Assembly: GCA_002405805.1 (NCBI GenBank)
Contig: DHMN01000051.1
Coordinates: 1 to 64,000 of the forward strand
Origin: Cyanobacteria bacterium UBA4641
Lineage (GTDB): Bacteria > Cyanobacteriota > Vampirovibrionia > Gastranaerophilales > Gastranaerophilaceae
Length of the DNA stretch: 64,000 nt
Reading direction: 5' to 3'
This document shows, piece after piece, positions 53,190 to 61,920 of the stretch; positions within the stretch are counted from its first letter, which is position 1, and every line of letters starts with the position of its first letter. Both the position numbers and the translations under genes were made by a program. Below the pieces are notes generated by a model. That model was not told the origin of the DNA, did no database searches, and saw only the letters and a program-made list of their open reading frames with translations.

Positions 53190-55062
53190 CTATTGTATTT
53201 CTATCAAGCATTACCATCAAAATTGAAATATCTGCAGGTTTTACGCCACCGATACGCGCAGCCTGCGCCAAAGTTTTCGGTTGAATTTTTGCAAGTTTTT
53301 CTTTTGTCTCAGATGAAATATGTTCAATTTTTGAATAATCAATATTTTCAGGGATTTTGAATTTTTCAAGTTTACCAACTTGGTCAACCTGTTCTTCCTG
53401 ACGTTTGATATACCCATCATATTTCACGATGACTTCGATTTGCTCATAAACATCTTTCGGAACATTTAATTCTTTTGTATGGGCATCCAATTCTTGAAGA
53501 ACTTTGTAGGTAATATTTGGACGTTTCAACAATTCCGCAGCTCGAATACCTCTATCTATATGTTCTTCATATTTAGCCAAAATTTCATTAACTTCTTCTG
53601 TCGGTGAAATTTTTACACCTTCAAGACGTTCTTTCTCAACCTTGATGAGTTCTTGTTTATTATTAAATCTCTCAAACTGAGTATCGTCAATCAAACCGAT
53701 TTTATGTCCGATTGCTGTCAAACGTTCATCGGCATTATCTTGTCTTAACAACAAGCGATACTCAGAACGTGAAGTCAACATTCTATATGGGTCTTGAATA
53801 TCTTTTGTAACCAAATCATCAATCAAAGTACCAGTATATGATGAACTTCTCGAAAGTTCCAACATTTCAGAACCGTTCACATAATTAAATGCGTTGATAC
53901 CGGCAATCAAACCTTGCGCCGCAGCCTCTTCATAACCGCTTGTACCATTGATTTGACCTCCAAAGAACAAACCTTTTATCTTTTTAGACATCAATGAATG
54001 AGTGGTTTGGACAGCCGGAACATAGTCATATTCTACAGCATAAGCAGGTTTTATGATATGCGCATTTTCAAGCCCAGGAAGTGAGCGAATCATCCTAACC
54101 TGAACATCTGCCGGCAAACTTGTTGAAAAACCTTGGATATAGGTTTCATAAGTACCTAACCCTTCCGGTTCAATAAAGATATGGTGAGAAGGATTTGAGG
54201 CAAATCTTACAATTTTGTCTTCAATAGACGGACAATATCTTGGACCAACACCATGAATCAGCCCTTGGAACATTGGAGATTTGTCCAAATTTGCACGAAT
54301 GATTTCGTGAGTTTCTTCAGTTGTTCTTGTTAAATAACAAGGGTAAGTCTTTCTAATCGGACGATTTGGCTTGAATGAGAAAAAGCTTAGCTCCTCATCC
54401 CCAGGTTGAATAGTCATTTTTGAATAATCAATTGTACGTTTATCAACACGCGCAGGAGTCCCTGTTTTTAACTTCTTCGTTTCTATGCCTAATTTATGCA
54501 ACGAATCAGACAAACCGATTGCAGCTTTTTCACCTAATCTGCCTGCGCTATATGAGCGCAAACCAACAAAAATTCTACCTTCAAGCGAAGTGCCTGTTGT
54601 CAAAACAACAGCCTTTGTAGTGTATTCAATACCGAATTCATCTACTGCACCGACAATTTTGCCGTTTTCAGCCTTTAATTCAGTTATACAGCATTGCTTT
54701 AAGTAAATATTTTCATTACTTTCAATCAAATTGCGCATAAATCTAGTATACTCTGCCTTGTCAGACTGAGCGCGCAAAGCTCTAACAGCAGGTCCTTTTG
54801 AAGAATTTAGAACCTTCATCTGCAAATACGTTGCATCGGTAACTTCGCCCATCACGCCGCCTAGGGCATCAATTTCTCTAACTAAAGTAGATTTTGCAGG
54901 TCCGCCCACAGCAGGGTTACAAGGTTGTAAGGCAATGTTATCTACATTAAGTGTACAAAGTAACACTTTCATTCCGAGTCGTGCACAAGATAGCGCTGCC
55001 TCGCAACCTGCGTGACCTGCGCCTACCACGATTATGTCAAATTTGTTTTTTAAGTAATCCAT
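53179..55062 (-). CDS. mnmG: tRNA uridine-5-carboxymethylaminomethyl modification enzyme MnmG
   Basis: 627 residues from ATG 55062 (six in-frame codons upstream discarded because TATAAT sits there). With MnmE it makes cmnm5U34 in tRNA. FAD site DIIVVGAGHAGCEAAL, NPAVGGPAKS, TGTSLEGRIFVG, GEKAAIGLS, MLTSRSEYRLLLRQDNADERLT and the C-terminal region AARIGGVKPADIS. Normal length and motifs. Probable leaderless mRNA. Confidence 0.95.
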   Translation of the reverse strand: MDYLKNKFDIIVVGAGHAGCEAALSCARLGMKVLLCTLNVDNIALQPCNPAVGGPAKSTLVREIDALGGVMGEVTDATYLQMKVLNSSKGPAVRALRAQSDKAEYTRFMRNLIESNENIYLKQCCITELKAENGKIVGAVDEFGIEYTTKAVVLTTGTSLEGRIFVGLRSYSAGRLGEKAAIGLSDSLHKLGIETKKLKTGTPARVDKRTIDYSKMTIQPGDEELSFFSFKPNRPIRKTYPCYLTRTTEETHEIIRANLDKSPMFQGLIHGVGPRYCPSIEDKIVRFASNPSHHIFIEPEGLGTYETYIQGFSTSLPADVQVRMIRSLPGLENAHIIKPAYAVEYDYVPAVQTTHSLMSKKIKGLFFGGQINGTSGYEEAAAQGLIAGINAFNYVNGSEMLELSRSSSYTGTLIDDLVTKDIQDPYRMLTSRSEYRLLLRQDNADERLTAIGHKIGLIDDTQFERFNNKQELIKVEKERLEGVKISPTEEVNEILAKYEEHIDRGIRAAELLKRPNITYKVLQELDAHTKELNVPKDVYEQIEVIVKYDGYIKRQEEQVDQVGKLEKFKIPENIDYSKIEHISSETKEKLAKIQPKTLAQAARIGGVKPADISILMVMLDRNTIAKK

Positions 55063-55068
55063 ACGTTT

Positions 55069-55074
55069 ATTATA
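55069..55074 (-). promoter_or_regulatory. -10 box of mnmG, six bases from ATG
   Basis: Minus strand TATAAT, AAACGT, ATG. No good -35, so weaker evidence than for the other close boxes. Confidence 0.4.
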
Positions 55075-55099
55075 GAGCAAACAAATTTTCGCTGCTCCA

Positions 55100-55185
55100 T
55101 TTTTAGTGTTTTTTGTTAAATTTTAGTAAATTTTTGCACAACAAACTATCCGTTTACTTAATAAACGTACTTTTAACACTAAAAA
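55100..55185. repeat. Inverted repeat flanking the mnmG/30-aa gap
   Basis: TTTTTAGTGTT (55100-55110) and AACACTAAAAA (55175-55185), perfect 11 bp; CGTTTA/TAAACG hairpin (55151-55167) lies inside. Confidence 0.45.
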
Positions 55186-55267
55186 CAAATTAAACACACA
55201 CTGATGCCAAAAATAAAATTTGCAGATTTTACCGTTAGGATTAAGCTCTATTGATTAAATAATAAAC

Positions 55268-55360
55268 TTATCCTTCAGCAGTTAATTCTTCCCAAATGCT
55301 TGGAACAACAATTAATGCTGTGTACACAATAAAACCGAATAGGATTAGATTAATAGCCAT
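55268..55360 (-). CDS. 30-residue single-pass membrane peptide
   Basis: Not listed among the longer frames. ATG 55360-55358 follows AAAGGAGG at five bases, the most perfect ribosome site in the window. The peptide starts MAINLILFGFIVYTALI, then VVPSIWEELTAEG: one membrane helix with an acidic C-terminal end. Size and form recall tiny subunits such as CydX, KdpF or photosystem peptides, but no family match is claimed. Convergent/divergent context: between mnmG and a zinc-ribbon gene. Confidence 0.7.
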   Translation of the reverse strand: MAINLILFGFIVYTALIVVPSIWEELTAEG

Positions 55361-55432
55361 GATAACCTCCTTTGGTTACATATATATTAATCCCATTTTT
55401 TGATGTAAAATAACAATTAATAGTATAAACAG

Positions 55433-55460
55433 TTGAAATATTTACAAAACTTAATACAAA
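55433..55460 (+). promoter_or_regulatory. Possible promoter of the zinc-ribbon gene
   Basis: TTGAAA (55433-55438), 16-base spacer, TACAAA (55455-55460), eight bases to ATG 55469. Confidence 0.4.
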
Positions 55461-55468
55461 TTATTGAT

Positions 55469-55759
55469 ATGAAAAATTTTACTCAAAAGGACATAAAATC
55501 ACTATTTTCAGGACTTTGCTGTTCGCGTTGCAAAAATGAATTTTCAAAAAATTCTATAAAAATTTTGGAAAGGGATTGCGATATTTTGCTCTGTAGTTTA
55601 TCATGCGAAAAATGTGGAAAAGATTTTGGTGAAGTTGTATTTAATTTTAACCGCAAAGCTACTTCACATACCCCACTTGAAATAATCGAAGGCCCTCCAC
55701 CAATTTCTTATGATGATGTAATTGATGCGCATAGATTTATTAGAAAGAAATTGAAATAA
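55469..55759 (+). CDS. Small zinc-ribbon-like protein, 96 aa
   Basis: Start placed at ATG 55469 (MKNFTQKDIKSLF); the upstream TTG frame lies on the promoter. Cys pattern CCSRC ... C...CEKCGKDFG is two CxxC-like pairs, a rubredoxin or zinc-ribbon-type knuckle. The C-terminus is rich in Pro and Asp (GPPPISYDD). Such small ribbons bind nucleic acid or protein; role unknown. No ribosome site, probably leaderless. Confidence 0.68.
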   Translation: MKNFTQKDIKSLFSGLCCSRCKNEFSKNSIKILERDCDILLCSLSCEKCGKDFGEVVFNFNRKATSHTPLEIIEGPPPISYDDVIDAHRFIRKKLK

Positions 55760-55791
55760 AGAATTTCGCACTGGTTAAAGTTTAAACAGCA

Positions 55792-55821
55792 AAAAACACT
55801 CTGAAAAATCAGAGTGTTTTT
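55792..55821. terminator. Bidirectional terminator
   Basis: A 13-bp perfect stem AAAAACACTCTGA/TCAGAGTGTTTTT, tetraloop of A. Confidence 0.95.
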
Positions 55822-55844
55822 GTATCTGTATCTATTGATATCAA

Positions 55845-57632
55845 TTAGTTATTAGCTTTTGGAGTTACTGTACTTTTGATATGCAATTCTCTCAATTGTT
55901 GCAATGATGCAACCCCCGGAGCATCACTCATCAAATCTTTAGCGCCTGCATTTTTAGGGAATGCAATAACGTCACGAATTGAATCAGTTCTAGCCAAAAG
56001 TGCAACAAGTCTATCCAAACCGATAGCCAAACCTGCATGAGGTGGAGTACCGTATTGCAAAGCATTAACCATGAATCCGAATTTTTCTGTAGCCTCTTCT
56101 TCTGTCAAACCTAATGCTTTGAAGATTTTCTTTTGAACTTCTGATGAGTGAATTCTCACAGAACCACCGCCTAATTCAGTACCGTTGTATACGATATCAT
56201 AAGCGATTGATTTAACATTGCCCAAGTCACCTGAATCCAATTTGTCCAAATCTTCTAGGTTTGGAGATGTGAATGGGTGGTGCATTGCCATAAATCTGCC
56301 TTCTTCATCACTCCATTCAAACATTGGAAAGTCAACAACCCATAACAAGTTGTGTTTAGATTCATCAATCAAATTCAAAGATTTACCGAAATGTAATCTC
56401 AATCTGCCCATAATATCATAAACTGCTTTTGGTTTATCCGCTACGAAGAAAATGATATCTCCGGCTTGAGCGCCTGCTCTTTCTTGAATTTGTTTTGCTT
56501 GTTCTTCTGTAACGAATTTCAATACAGGAGATTTTGCTGTACCGTCTTCGTTATAAATGATATTAGCCAAAGCCTTTGCACCAAATGATACAGCCAATTT
56601 AGTAATATCATCAATTTCTTTTCTTGAATATTTAGCACCACCCGGAATTCTGATACCACGAACGATACCACCATTTGCCAAAGTGTTTTTAACAATGTTA
56701 AATTCAGATTTCATAATGATATCACCGATATCAAACAATTCTAAACCGAATCTTGTATCCGGTTTATCTGAACCGAATCTGTCCATTGCCTCTTGCCATG
56801 GCATTTGAATAAACGGAGGTTTGATATCAACACCTGCAGCCTTGAAAGCATCTACAATCAAGCCTTCTACAACCTTGATAACATCTTGTTGTTCAACAAA
56901 AGACATTTCCATATCAACTTGAGTAAATTCAGGTTGTCTGTCAGCTCTCAAATCTTCATCTCTGAAACATTTTGCGATTTGGTAATATCTTTCAATACCG
57001 CCAACCATCAACAATTGTTTGAAAATTTGTGGAGATTGAGGAAGTGCATAGAACTTACCTTCTTGAACACGAGATGGAACCAAGTAATCTCTGGCACCTT
57101 CAGGAGTAGTTTTAATCAAGATTGGAGTTTCAACTTCCAAGAAATCTAATTTATTCAAATAATTTCTGATAGCTTGAACAATATTGTGACGCATAACAAG
57201 TTTTGACAACATTGGTTCACGTCTCAAATCCAAGTATCTGTATTTCAATCTGATATCTTCTGATACGTTTTCATCATCCAAAACAAAAGGTAAAACCTTT
57301 GATTCTGAAAGGATTTCAATTGTTTCAGGATACATTTCAACTTGACCTGTAGGATATTTTTCATTATATGTTTCTTCAGGTCTTTTTGAAACTTTTCCGC
57401 TAACTTTGATAACGTATTCAGTTTTTACATGCTCTAAAACTTTATGAATTTGTGGGTTAATTTGCGGATTAGCTACAATTTGGAAAAATCCGCTTCTGTC
57501 TCTCAATTCAACAAACAAAATACCGCCCAAGTCTCTAATACAAGAAACCCAGCCTGACAAGGTAACGGTTTCATCGATGTTTGCCAAGTTAAGTTTTCCA
57601 CACTCGTGGTCTTTAAACTTTGTTTTAATCAT
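55845..57632 (-). CDS. aspS: Aspartyl-tRNA synthetase, bacterial type
   Basis: 595 residues, class IIb, normal for bacterial AspRS. N-terminal OB anticodon domain (TLSGWVSCIRDLGGILFVELRDRSG), catalytic core with FLEVETPILIKTTPEGARDYLVPSR, QSPQIFKQLLMVGG, CFRDEDLRADRQPEFTQVD (motif 2), the GAD insertion (about 290-420), and motif 3 GTPPHAGLAIGLDRLVALL. GGAAGATAAG before ATG. It may be discriminating or non-discriminating; the sequence alone does not say. Confidence 0.97.
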   Translation of the reverse strand: MIKTKFKDHECGKLNLANIDETVTLSGWVSCIRDLGGILFVELRDRSGFFQIVANPQINPQIHKVLEHVKTEYVIKVSGKVSKRPEETYNEKYPTGQVEMYPETIEILSESKVLPFVLDDENVSEDIRLKYRYLDLRREPMLSKLVMRHNIVQAIRNYLNKLDFLEVETPILIKTTPEGARDYLVPSRVQEGKFYALPQSPQIFKQLLMVGGIERYYQIAKCFRDEDLRADRQPEFTQVDMEMSFVEQQDVIKVVEGLIVDAFKAAGVDIKPPFIQMPWQEAMDRFGSDKPDTRFGLELFDIGDIIMKSEFNIVKNTLANGGIVRGIRIPGGAKYSRKEIDDITKLAVSFGAKALANIIYNEDGTAKSPVLKFVTEEQAKQIQERAGAQAGDIIFFVADKPKAVYDIMGRLRLHFGKSLNLIDESKHNLLWVVDFPMFEWSDEEGRFMAMHHPFTSPNLEDLDKLDSGDLGNVKSIAYDIVYNGTELGGGSVRIHSSEVQKKIFKALGLTEEEATEKFGFMVNALQYGTPPHAGLAIGLDRLVALLARTDSIRDVIAFPKNAGAKDLMSDAPGVASLQQLRELHIKSTVTPKANN

Positions 57633-57735
57633 CTCTTATCTTCCTTTTTCGTCTATTTATATTGCAACTACAATACTAACAAAAACACAAAAAAAAGGCT
57701 ACAATATGTAACATTTGTAATCTTTTCTTGATTTT

Positions 57736-58041
57736 CTAATGTTCTTCAATAATTTGGCAAGAGTGTACAATGTCCAAGTTTATATTGTAACAAGGAACAT
57801 GTTCAGGTTGATATTCTACCCTTGCTCTATTAGAAATTATACAATCGAAAATTTGTATAAATTTATTTCCGCAATTCAATGCATAGAATAATAAATTTTC
57901 ATTTGTAGGATTTTCAACAACTGAAGGAATTGGCAAGTATAATTTGCCTGTAATTAAATATTCTTCGGTTGTTAATAAAAGTTTTACGTATTCAGAACTT
58001 GTCTGAACTGTTGAATTAGTTACATTTGTTGTCTTTTTCAT
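57736..58041 (-). CDS. Hypothetical protein, 101 aa
   Basis: GAGGTG before ATG. Begins MKKTTNVTNSTVQTSSEYVKL; three Cys late (NCGN, FDCI, PCYN). No signal peptide, no membrane segment. Monocistronic, divergent from rqcH. No recognised family. Confidence 0.65.
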   Translation of the reverse strand: MKKTTNVTNSTVQTSSEYVKLLLTTEEYLITGKLYLPIPSVVENPTNENLLFYALNCGNKFIQIFDCIISNRARVEYQPEHVPCYNINLDIVHSCQIIEEH

Positions 58042-58086
58042 ACTTTCACCTCGTTCAAGCTATTATTCTAGCACGATTTTTGCAAA

Positions 58087-58115
58087 TAGACAAGTAATTT
58101 ATTTTCTAGTAAAAT
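58087..58115 (+). promoter_or_regulatory. Promoter of rqcH, likely leaderless
   Basis: TAGACA (58087-58092), 17-base spacer, TAAAAT (58110-58115), six bases, ATG 58122. Confidence 0.65.
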
Positions 58116-58121
58116 TTAGGT

Positions 58122-59726
58122 ATGATTACATTTGATGTTTTGACACTAAAAGCCTTTATAAATGAGCAAAAAGTTTTTTTTAACGGCGCAAGAATAAGCA
58201 AAATTCAGCAACCGACAAGGCGCGAATTTATTCTAACCCTGCGCAACAATGGAGAAACCAGACCTTTTTATATTAATATATCTCCGGAATTTTACCATAT
58301 TTGCTTTATGAGTAAAGAAAACGCTCAAAAAAGACTTCTTGAAATTCCGCAAAAACCTCCGATGTTTTGCATGCTTTTGAGAAAATATTTAGAAAACTCT
58401 CGAATTGCAAAAATCAATCAACCTGAAAACGAGCGAATCCTTGAAATATTCATTGAAACATACAATGAACTTGGAGATTCGATATATTTTTGCTTAGCAA
58501 TTGAACTTATGGGAAAATATTCAAATGTAATTTTGTATAATGCAGATACTGACGTAATTATAGGTTGTGCCCATAATGTCGGAGCAGAAAAAAGCCGAGA
58601 ACGAGAAATCTTTGGCGGAATACCATATATTTATCCGCCAAAGCAATCGAAAGCAGATATTTTAAGCTACAACGGTGAAATCGATTATGACAAATTATCA
58701 GAAAATTTCCACATGTTTTCAAATTATTTTGGAAATTTGTGCAAAGGAAAAAGCTTGCAAACCTTAAAAAGTTTTATAAATTTAGAAAATTTATCACCTT
58801 GCATTTCAAACGAGTTCAAATCTTACAGTTTGTTTTCCGAACTTTTGCCAAACTCAACAAAATTTGATTCTGTTAATGAAATGATTGATGAATATTACGC
58901 ACACTATATTGCAGAGAACAAATTTAAAACACTGAAATCACAATATAAAACAATCACAAAACAAAAATTAAAAAAAGCCGACAAATCCCTAAAACAAATG
59001 GAATACAAAATTTTATCAGATTCTGATAGCGACAAATACAGACTCTGGGGCGATTTGTTGATGGCTAACCTTTATAATTTAAAAGATTTTTCAAAACTCG
59101 CAGAAGTTTATGATTATGAAAACAATAAAGAGATAAAAATTAAACTTGATGATGCAAAATCAATTAAAGAAAATGCAAATAAATTTTATAAACTTTATAC
59201 CAAAGCGAAAACCGCAAAACAAAAGTTAAATGAACTAATTGAAAATTTAGCGGAAGAAAAATTAAACTTGGAACAAATAATGTATTCAATAGAAACCGCT
59301 GAAAATATTGATGATTTGATTGAAATTTCACCTGAAATAATTGGACAAAAACAAGATATTAAAAAAGCTAAAAACAAAAAAGAGAAAAAGACTATCGAAA
59401 TTTCATCTATTGAAACCGAAGACGGTTCAAGAATTTATATCGGTAAAAACAATAAACAAAATGATTACATTGTTTCAAAGTTGTCTAATGATGAAGACTT
59501 GTGGTTCCATGTTCATAATTGCGCAGGTTCTCACATTTTGTTAAAATCTCAAAATATAACAGATGAATTGATTTTTAAATGCGCACAACTTGCAAAACAA
59601 TATTCAACCGCAAAAGAGTCAACAAAAGCCGGTGTAATTTACACCAAACGCAAATATTTAAGGAAACCTCCGGCGGCTGCTCTTGGTTATGTTACTTACA
59701 AAAACGAAAAAGAAATTATCGTATAA
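58122..59726 (+). CDS. rqcH: NFACT-family ribosome quality-control factor (RqcH/FbpA-like)
   Basis: 534 residues. Binds stalled 50S-peptidyl-tRNA and recruits tRNA-Ala to add C-terminal alanine tails, a degradation tag. NFACT-N (FNGARISKIQQPTRREFILTL, MLLRKYLENSRI, ELMGKYSNVIL), HhH region, long coiled coil (about 270-390) and NFACT-R (NDYIVSKLSNDEDLWFHVHNCAGSHILLK, KYLRKPPAAALGYVTY). First of a probable unit with rsmE and cca. No ribosome site before ATG. Confidence 0.93.
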   Translation: MITFDVLTLKAFINEQKVFFNGARISKIQQPTRREFILTLRNNGETRPFYINISPEFYHICFMSKENAQKRLLEIPQKPPMFCMLLRKYLENSRIAKINQPENERILEIFIETYNELGDSIYFCLAIELMGKYSNVILYNADTDVIIGCAHNVGAEKSREREIFGGIPYIYPPKQSKADILSYNGEIDYDKLSENFHMFSNYFGNLCKGKSLQTLKSFINLENLSPCISNEFKSYSLFSELLPNSTKFDSVNEMIDEYYAHYIAENKFKTLKSQYKTITKQKLKKADKSLKQMEYKILSDSDSDKYRLWGDLLMANLYNLKDFSKLAEVYDYENNKEIKIKLDDAKSIKENANKFYKLYTKAKTAKQKLNELIENLAEEKLNLEQIMYSIETAENIDDLIEISPEIIGQKQDIKKAKNKKEKKTIEISSIETEDGSRIYIGKNNKQNDYIVSKLSNDEDLWFHVHNCAGSHILLKSQNITDELIFKCAQLAKQYSTAKESTKAGVIYTKRKYLRKPPAAALGYVTYKNEKEIIV

Positions 59727-59744
59727 AAACGGAAAAAGGGAAAT

Positions 59745-60488
59745 ATGCCACATTTTTTTATTAATTCAAATCAAATAGAAAACAACGAAATAACAATTTC
59801 TGATAAAGAAAATTATCAACATATAGCGCGCTCACTACGTTCGCGCGCCGGCGAAAAACTCCTCTTGATTGATGAAAAACAAATCCAATACGAAACAACA
59901 ATTATGTCAATTTCAGGTTCTGAAATAGTTGCAGAAATAAATAAATCTTACCCATCAAAAAGATTTTTGGATTTTGAACTTGATTTGGCACAAAGTCCAC
60001 TCCGCTCAGATGCTCAAGGGACAATTATAGAAAAAGCCACAGAACTTGGTGTTAGCACAGTTTTACCGATAATGACGGATAATTGTTCGGTCAATAAACC
60101 TGTTATAGAAAAGAAAATTCCAAAGTGGCAAAAAATCATGCACGAATCTTCTAAACAATGCGAAAGAGCAATTGAACCTGAGTGCTATACTCTATCAACC
60201 CTTGATGCTATTCTAAAAGAACAGAATTTTGATAAAGTAATCGTATTTTGTGAGCGAATTGCAACGAAAACAATTCGAGATTCGTTTAAATCTAAACCTA
60301 TAAATAAGGGGGACAGAGTCCTTGTTGTAATCGGACCGGAAGGCGGATTTTCTCAAAAGGAATTTGACTATTTTGAGGCTCAAAATTTAGAAATGCTAAC
60401 TTTAGGCGACTTGATTTTAAGAGCAGAAACCGCAGTAATTGTGGCACTGGGAAATATTATCTATGAATATTCAAACTTTAACAAATAA
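59745..60488 (+). CDS. rsmE: 16S rRNA m3U1498 methyltransferase
   Basis: 247 residues. SPOUT methyltransferase for U1498. QHIARSLRSRAGEKLLLID at the N-terminal PUA-like domain, LAQSPLRSDAQGTIIEKATELGV, KWQKIMHESSKQCERA, VIGPEGGFSQKEFDYF and LGDLILRAETAVIVALG (knot). AAAGGG before ATG, 18 bases after rqcH. The 3' end overlaps cca. Confidence 0.94.
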   Translation: MPHFFINSNQIENNEITISDKENYQHIARSLRSRAGEKLLLIDEKQIQYETTIMSISGSEIVAEINKSYPSKRFLDFELDLAQSPLRSDAQGTIIEKATELGVSTVLPIMTDNCSVNKPVIEKKIPKWQKIMHESSKQCERAIEPECYTLSTLDAILKEQNFDKVIVFCERIATKTIRDSFKSKPINKGDRVLVVIGPEGGFSQKEFDYFEAQNLEMLTLGDLILRAETAVIVALGNIIYEYSNFNK

Positions 60489-61890
60489 AATTCAAAATGA
60501 CCCGATATTAAATAATCTTGCCAGTTTTTTTGACAACGAAATTTATGTTGTTGGCGGAACTGTCAGGGATTTTTTGATGGGCAAAAATTCTTACGATAGA
60601 GATTTGATAGTTGTTGATGAGGATGCAAAAAGTTTTTCTCAAAAAGTTGCAGAATTTTTAGACGGCGTTTTTATTCCGCTTGATGAAGAAAACAAAATAT
60701 ATAGAATAGTTTTGAAAGATAAAAAGAATTTTCTTGATATTACAAACCCAATCGGCGGAAGTTTGGAAGAAGATATTTTGCGCCGTGATATCACAATTAA
60801 TGCAATTGCCGCAAATATCAAAACAGGAGGAATTCCAAGTTTTTGCGAATTTGGAATACGAGATATCCAAAATAAAATAATCCAAGGCATAAGAGAAGAA
60901 AATTTCACGGACGACCCATTAAGGCTACTTCGAGTTTTCAGATTCTATGCAATTTTAGGTTTTGAGATTTCGCCTGAATTACTTAATATAGTAAAAACTC
61001 ATGCCGGACTAATCAACAAACCTGCAAAGGAGCGCATTGAATACGAATTAATGAAACTTTTTGACGGAAAATTCGCAGCACAGGCTCTATTAAAAATGGA
61101 TGAATCAGGAATACTGGAAGAAATTTTTCCATTTGTAAAAGAGTTAAAACAAGTTCCGCCAAATCTTCACCACCATTTAGATTTGTTCCACCACAGTATT
61201 GAAACAGTTAATCAAGTTCAAAAGTTCTATGAAACATCCTCAAAAGAAGTTCAAGAGCATCTTGAAAGAGTCGATTTTGGAGGTTTTTCAAGACTTGCGC
61301 ACCTAAAATTAGCTGCATTTATGCATGATATAGGGAAATTTTCTACTTGGACAATTGAGCCTGACACCGGACGTCATAGGTTTATCAAACACGAAGATGT
61401 CGGCGCAAAACTTGCCGTACCTATATTAAAGAAAATGTGCTTTTCTAATAAACAAATTGATTATATTTCATACATTATAAAAAAACACATGTACCCAACA
61501 GCCGTTGTTTCAGCTCCTGAATTGAGCGACAAGGTAATGATGCGCTATGTCAGAAAATCAGAAGACAACGCCATTGATACAATAATTATCGCAAAAGCCG
61601 ACAGAGTTTCAGCTCAAGGTACTGAGATAACAAAAGAAATTGTCGAAGAAAATCTGACATTACTGGATAAACTTCTGCAATTTTATTTGGACTCAAAAGA
61701 AACTTTGGCACCATTGCCTAAACTTCTTGACGGCAAAGAGGTTATGGCAATTCTAAATATCAAGCCGTCTCCACTATTGGGCAAAATTCTAAACGAACTG
61801 CATGAGGCTCAAATTTCAGGTGATATATTAACCAAAGATGATGCGGTAAGATTTATTAAGAGTATACCCATAGACTCAAATTTATGCTAA
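60463..61890 (+). CDS. cca: CCA tRNA nucleotidyltransferase / polyA polymerase family with HD domain
   Basis: 475 residues. ATG 60463 chosen over an earlier TTG; it overlaps rsmE by 26 bases. Adds CCA to tRNA 3' ends, needed for tRNA-Lys here that lacks it. Head: YVVGGTVRDFLMGKNSYDRDLIVV (GG then DxD) and RRDITINAIA, TDDPLRLLRVFRFYAILGFEI; C-terminal HD part LHHHLDLFHHSIETVNQV, LAAFMHDIGKFSTW, GRHRFIKHEDVGAK. Class II enzyme, as usual for bacteria. Confidence 0.92.
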   Translation: MNIQTLTNKIQNDPILNNLASFFDNEIYVVGGTVRDFLMGKNSYDRDLIVVDEDAKSFSQKVAEFLDGVFIPLDEENKIYRIVLKDKKNFLDITNPIGGSLEEDILRRDITINAIAANIKTGGIPSFCEFGIRDIQNKIIQGIREENFTDDPLRLLRVFRFYAILGFEISPELLNIVKTHAGLINKPAKERIEYELMKLFDGKFAAQALLKMDESGILEEIFPFVKELKQVPPNLHHHLDLFHHSIETVNQVQKFYETSSKEVQEHLERVDFGGFSRLAHLKLAAFMHDIGKFSTWTIEPDTGRHRFIKHEDVGAKLAVPILKKMCFSNKQIDYISYIIKKHMYPTAVVSAPELSDKVMMRYVRKSEDNAIDTIIIAKADRVSAQGTEITKEIVEENLTLLDKLLQFYLDSKETLAPLPKLLDGKEVMAILNIKPSPLLGKILNELHEAQISGDILTKDDAVRFIKSIPIDSNLC

Positions 61891-61920
61891 AATAAACCTG
61901 TAAAATGTTGAGGTAGGGAT

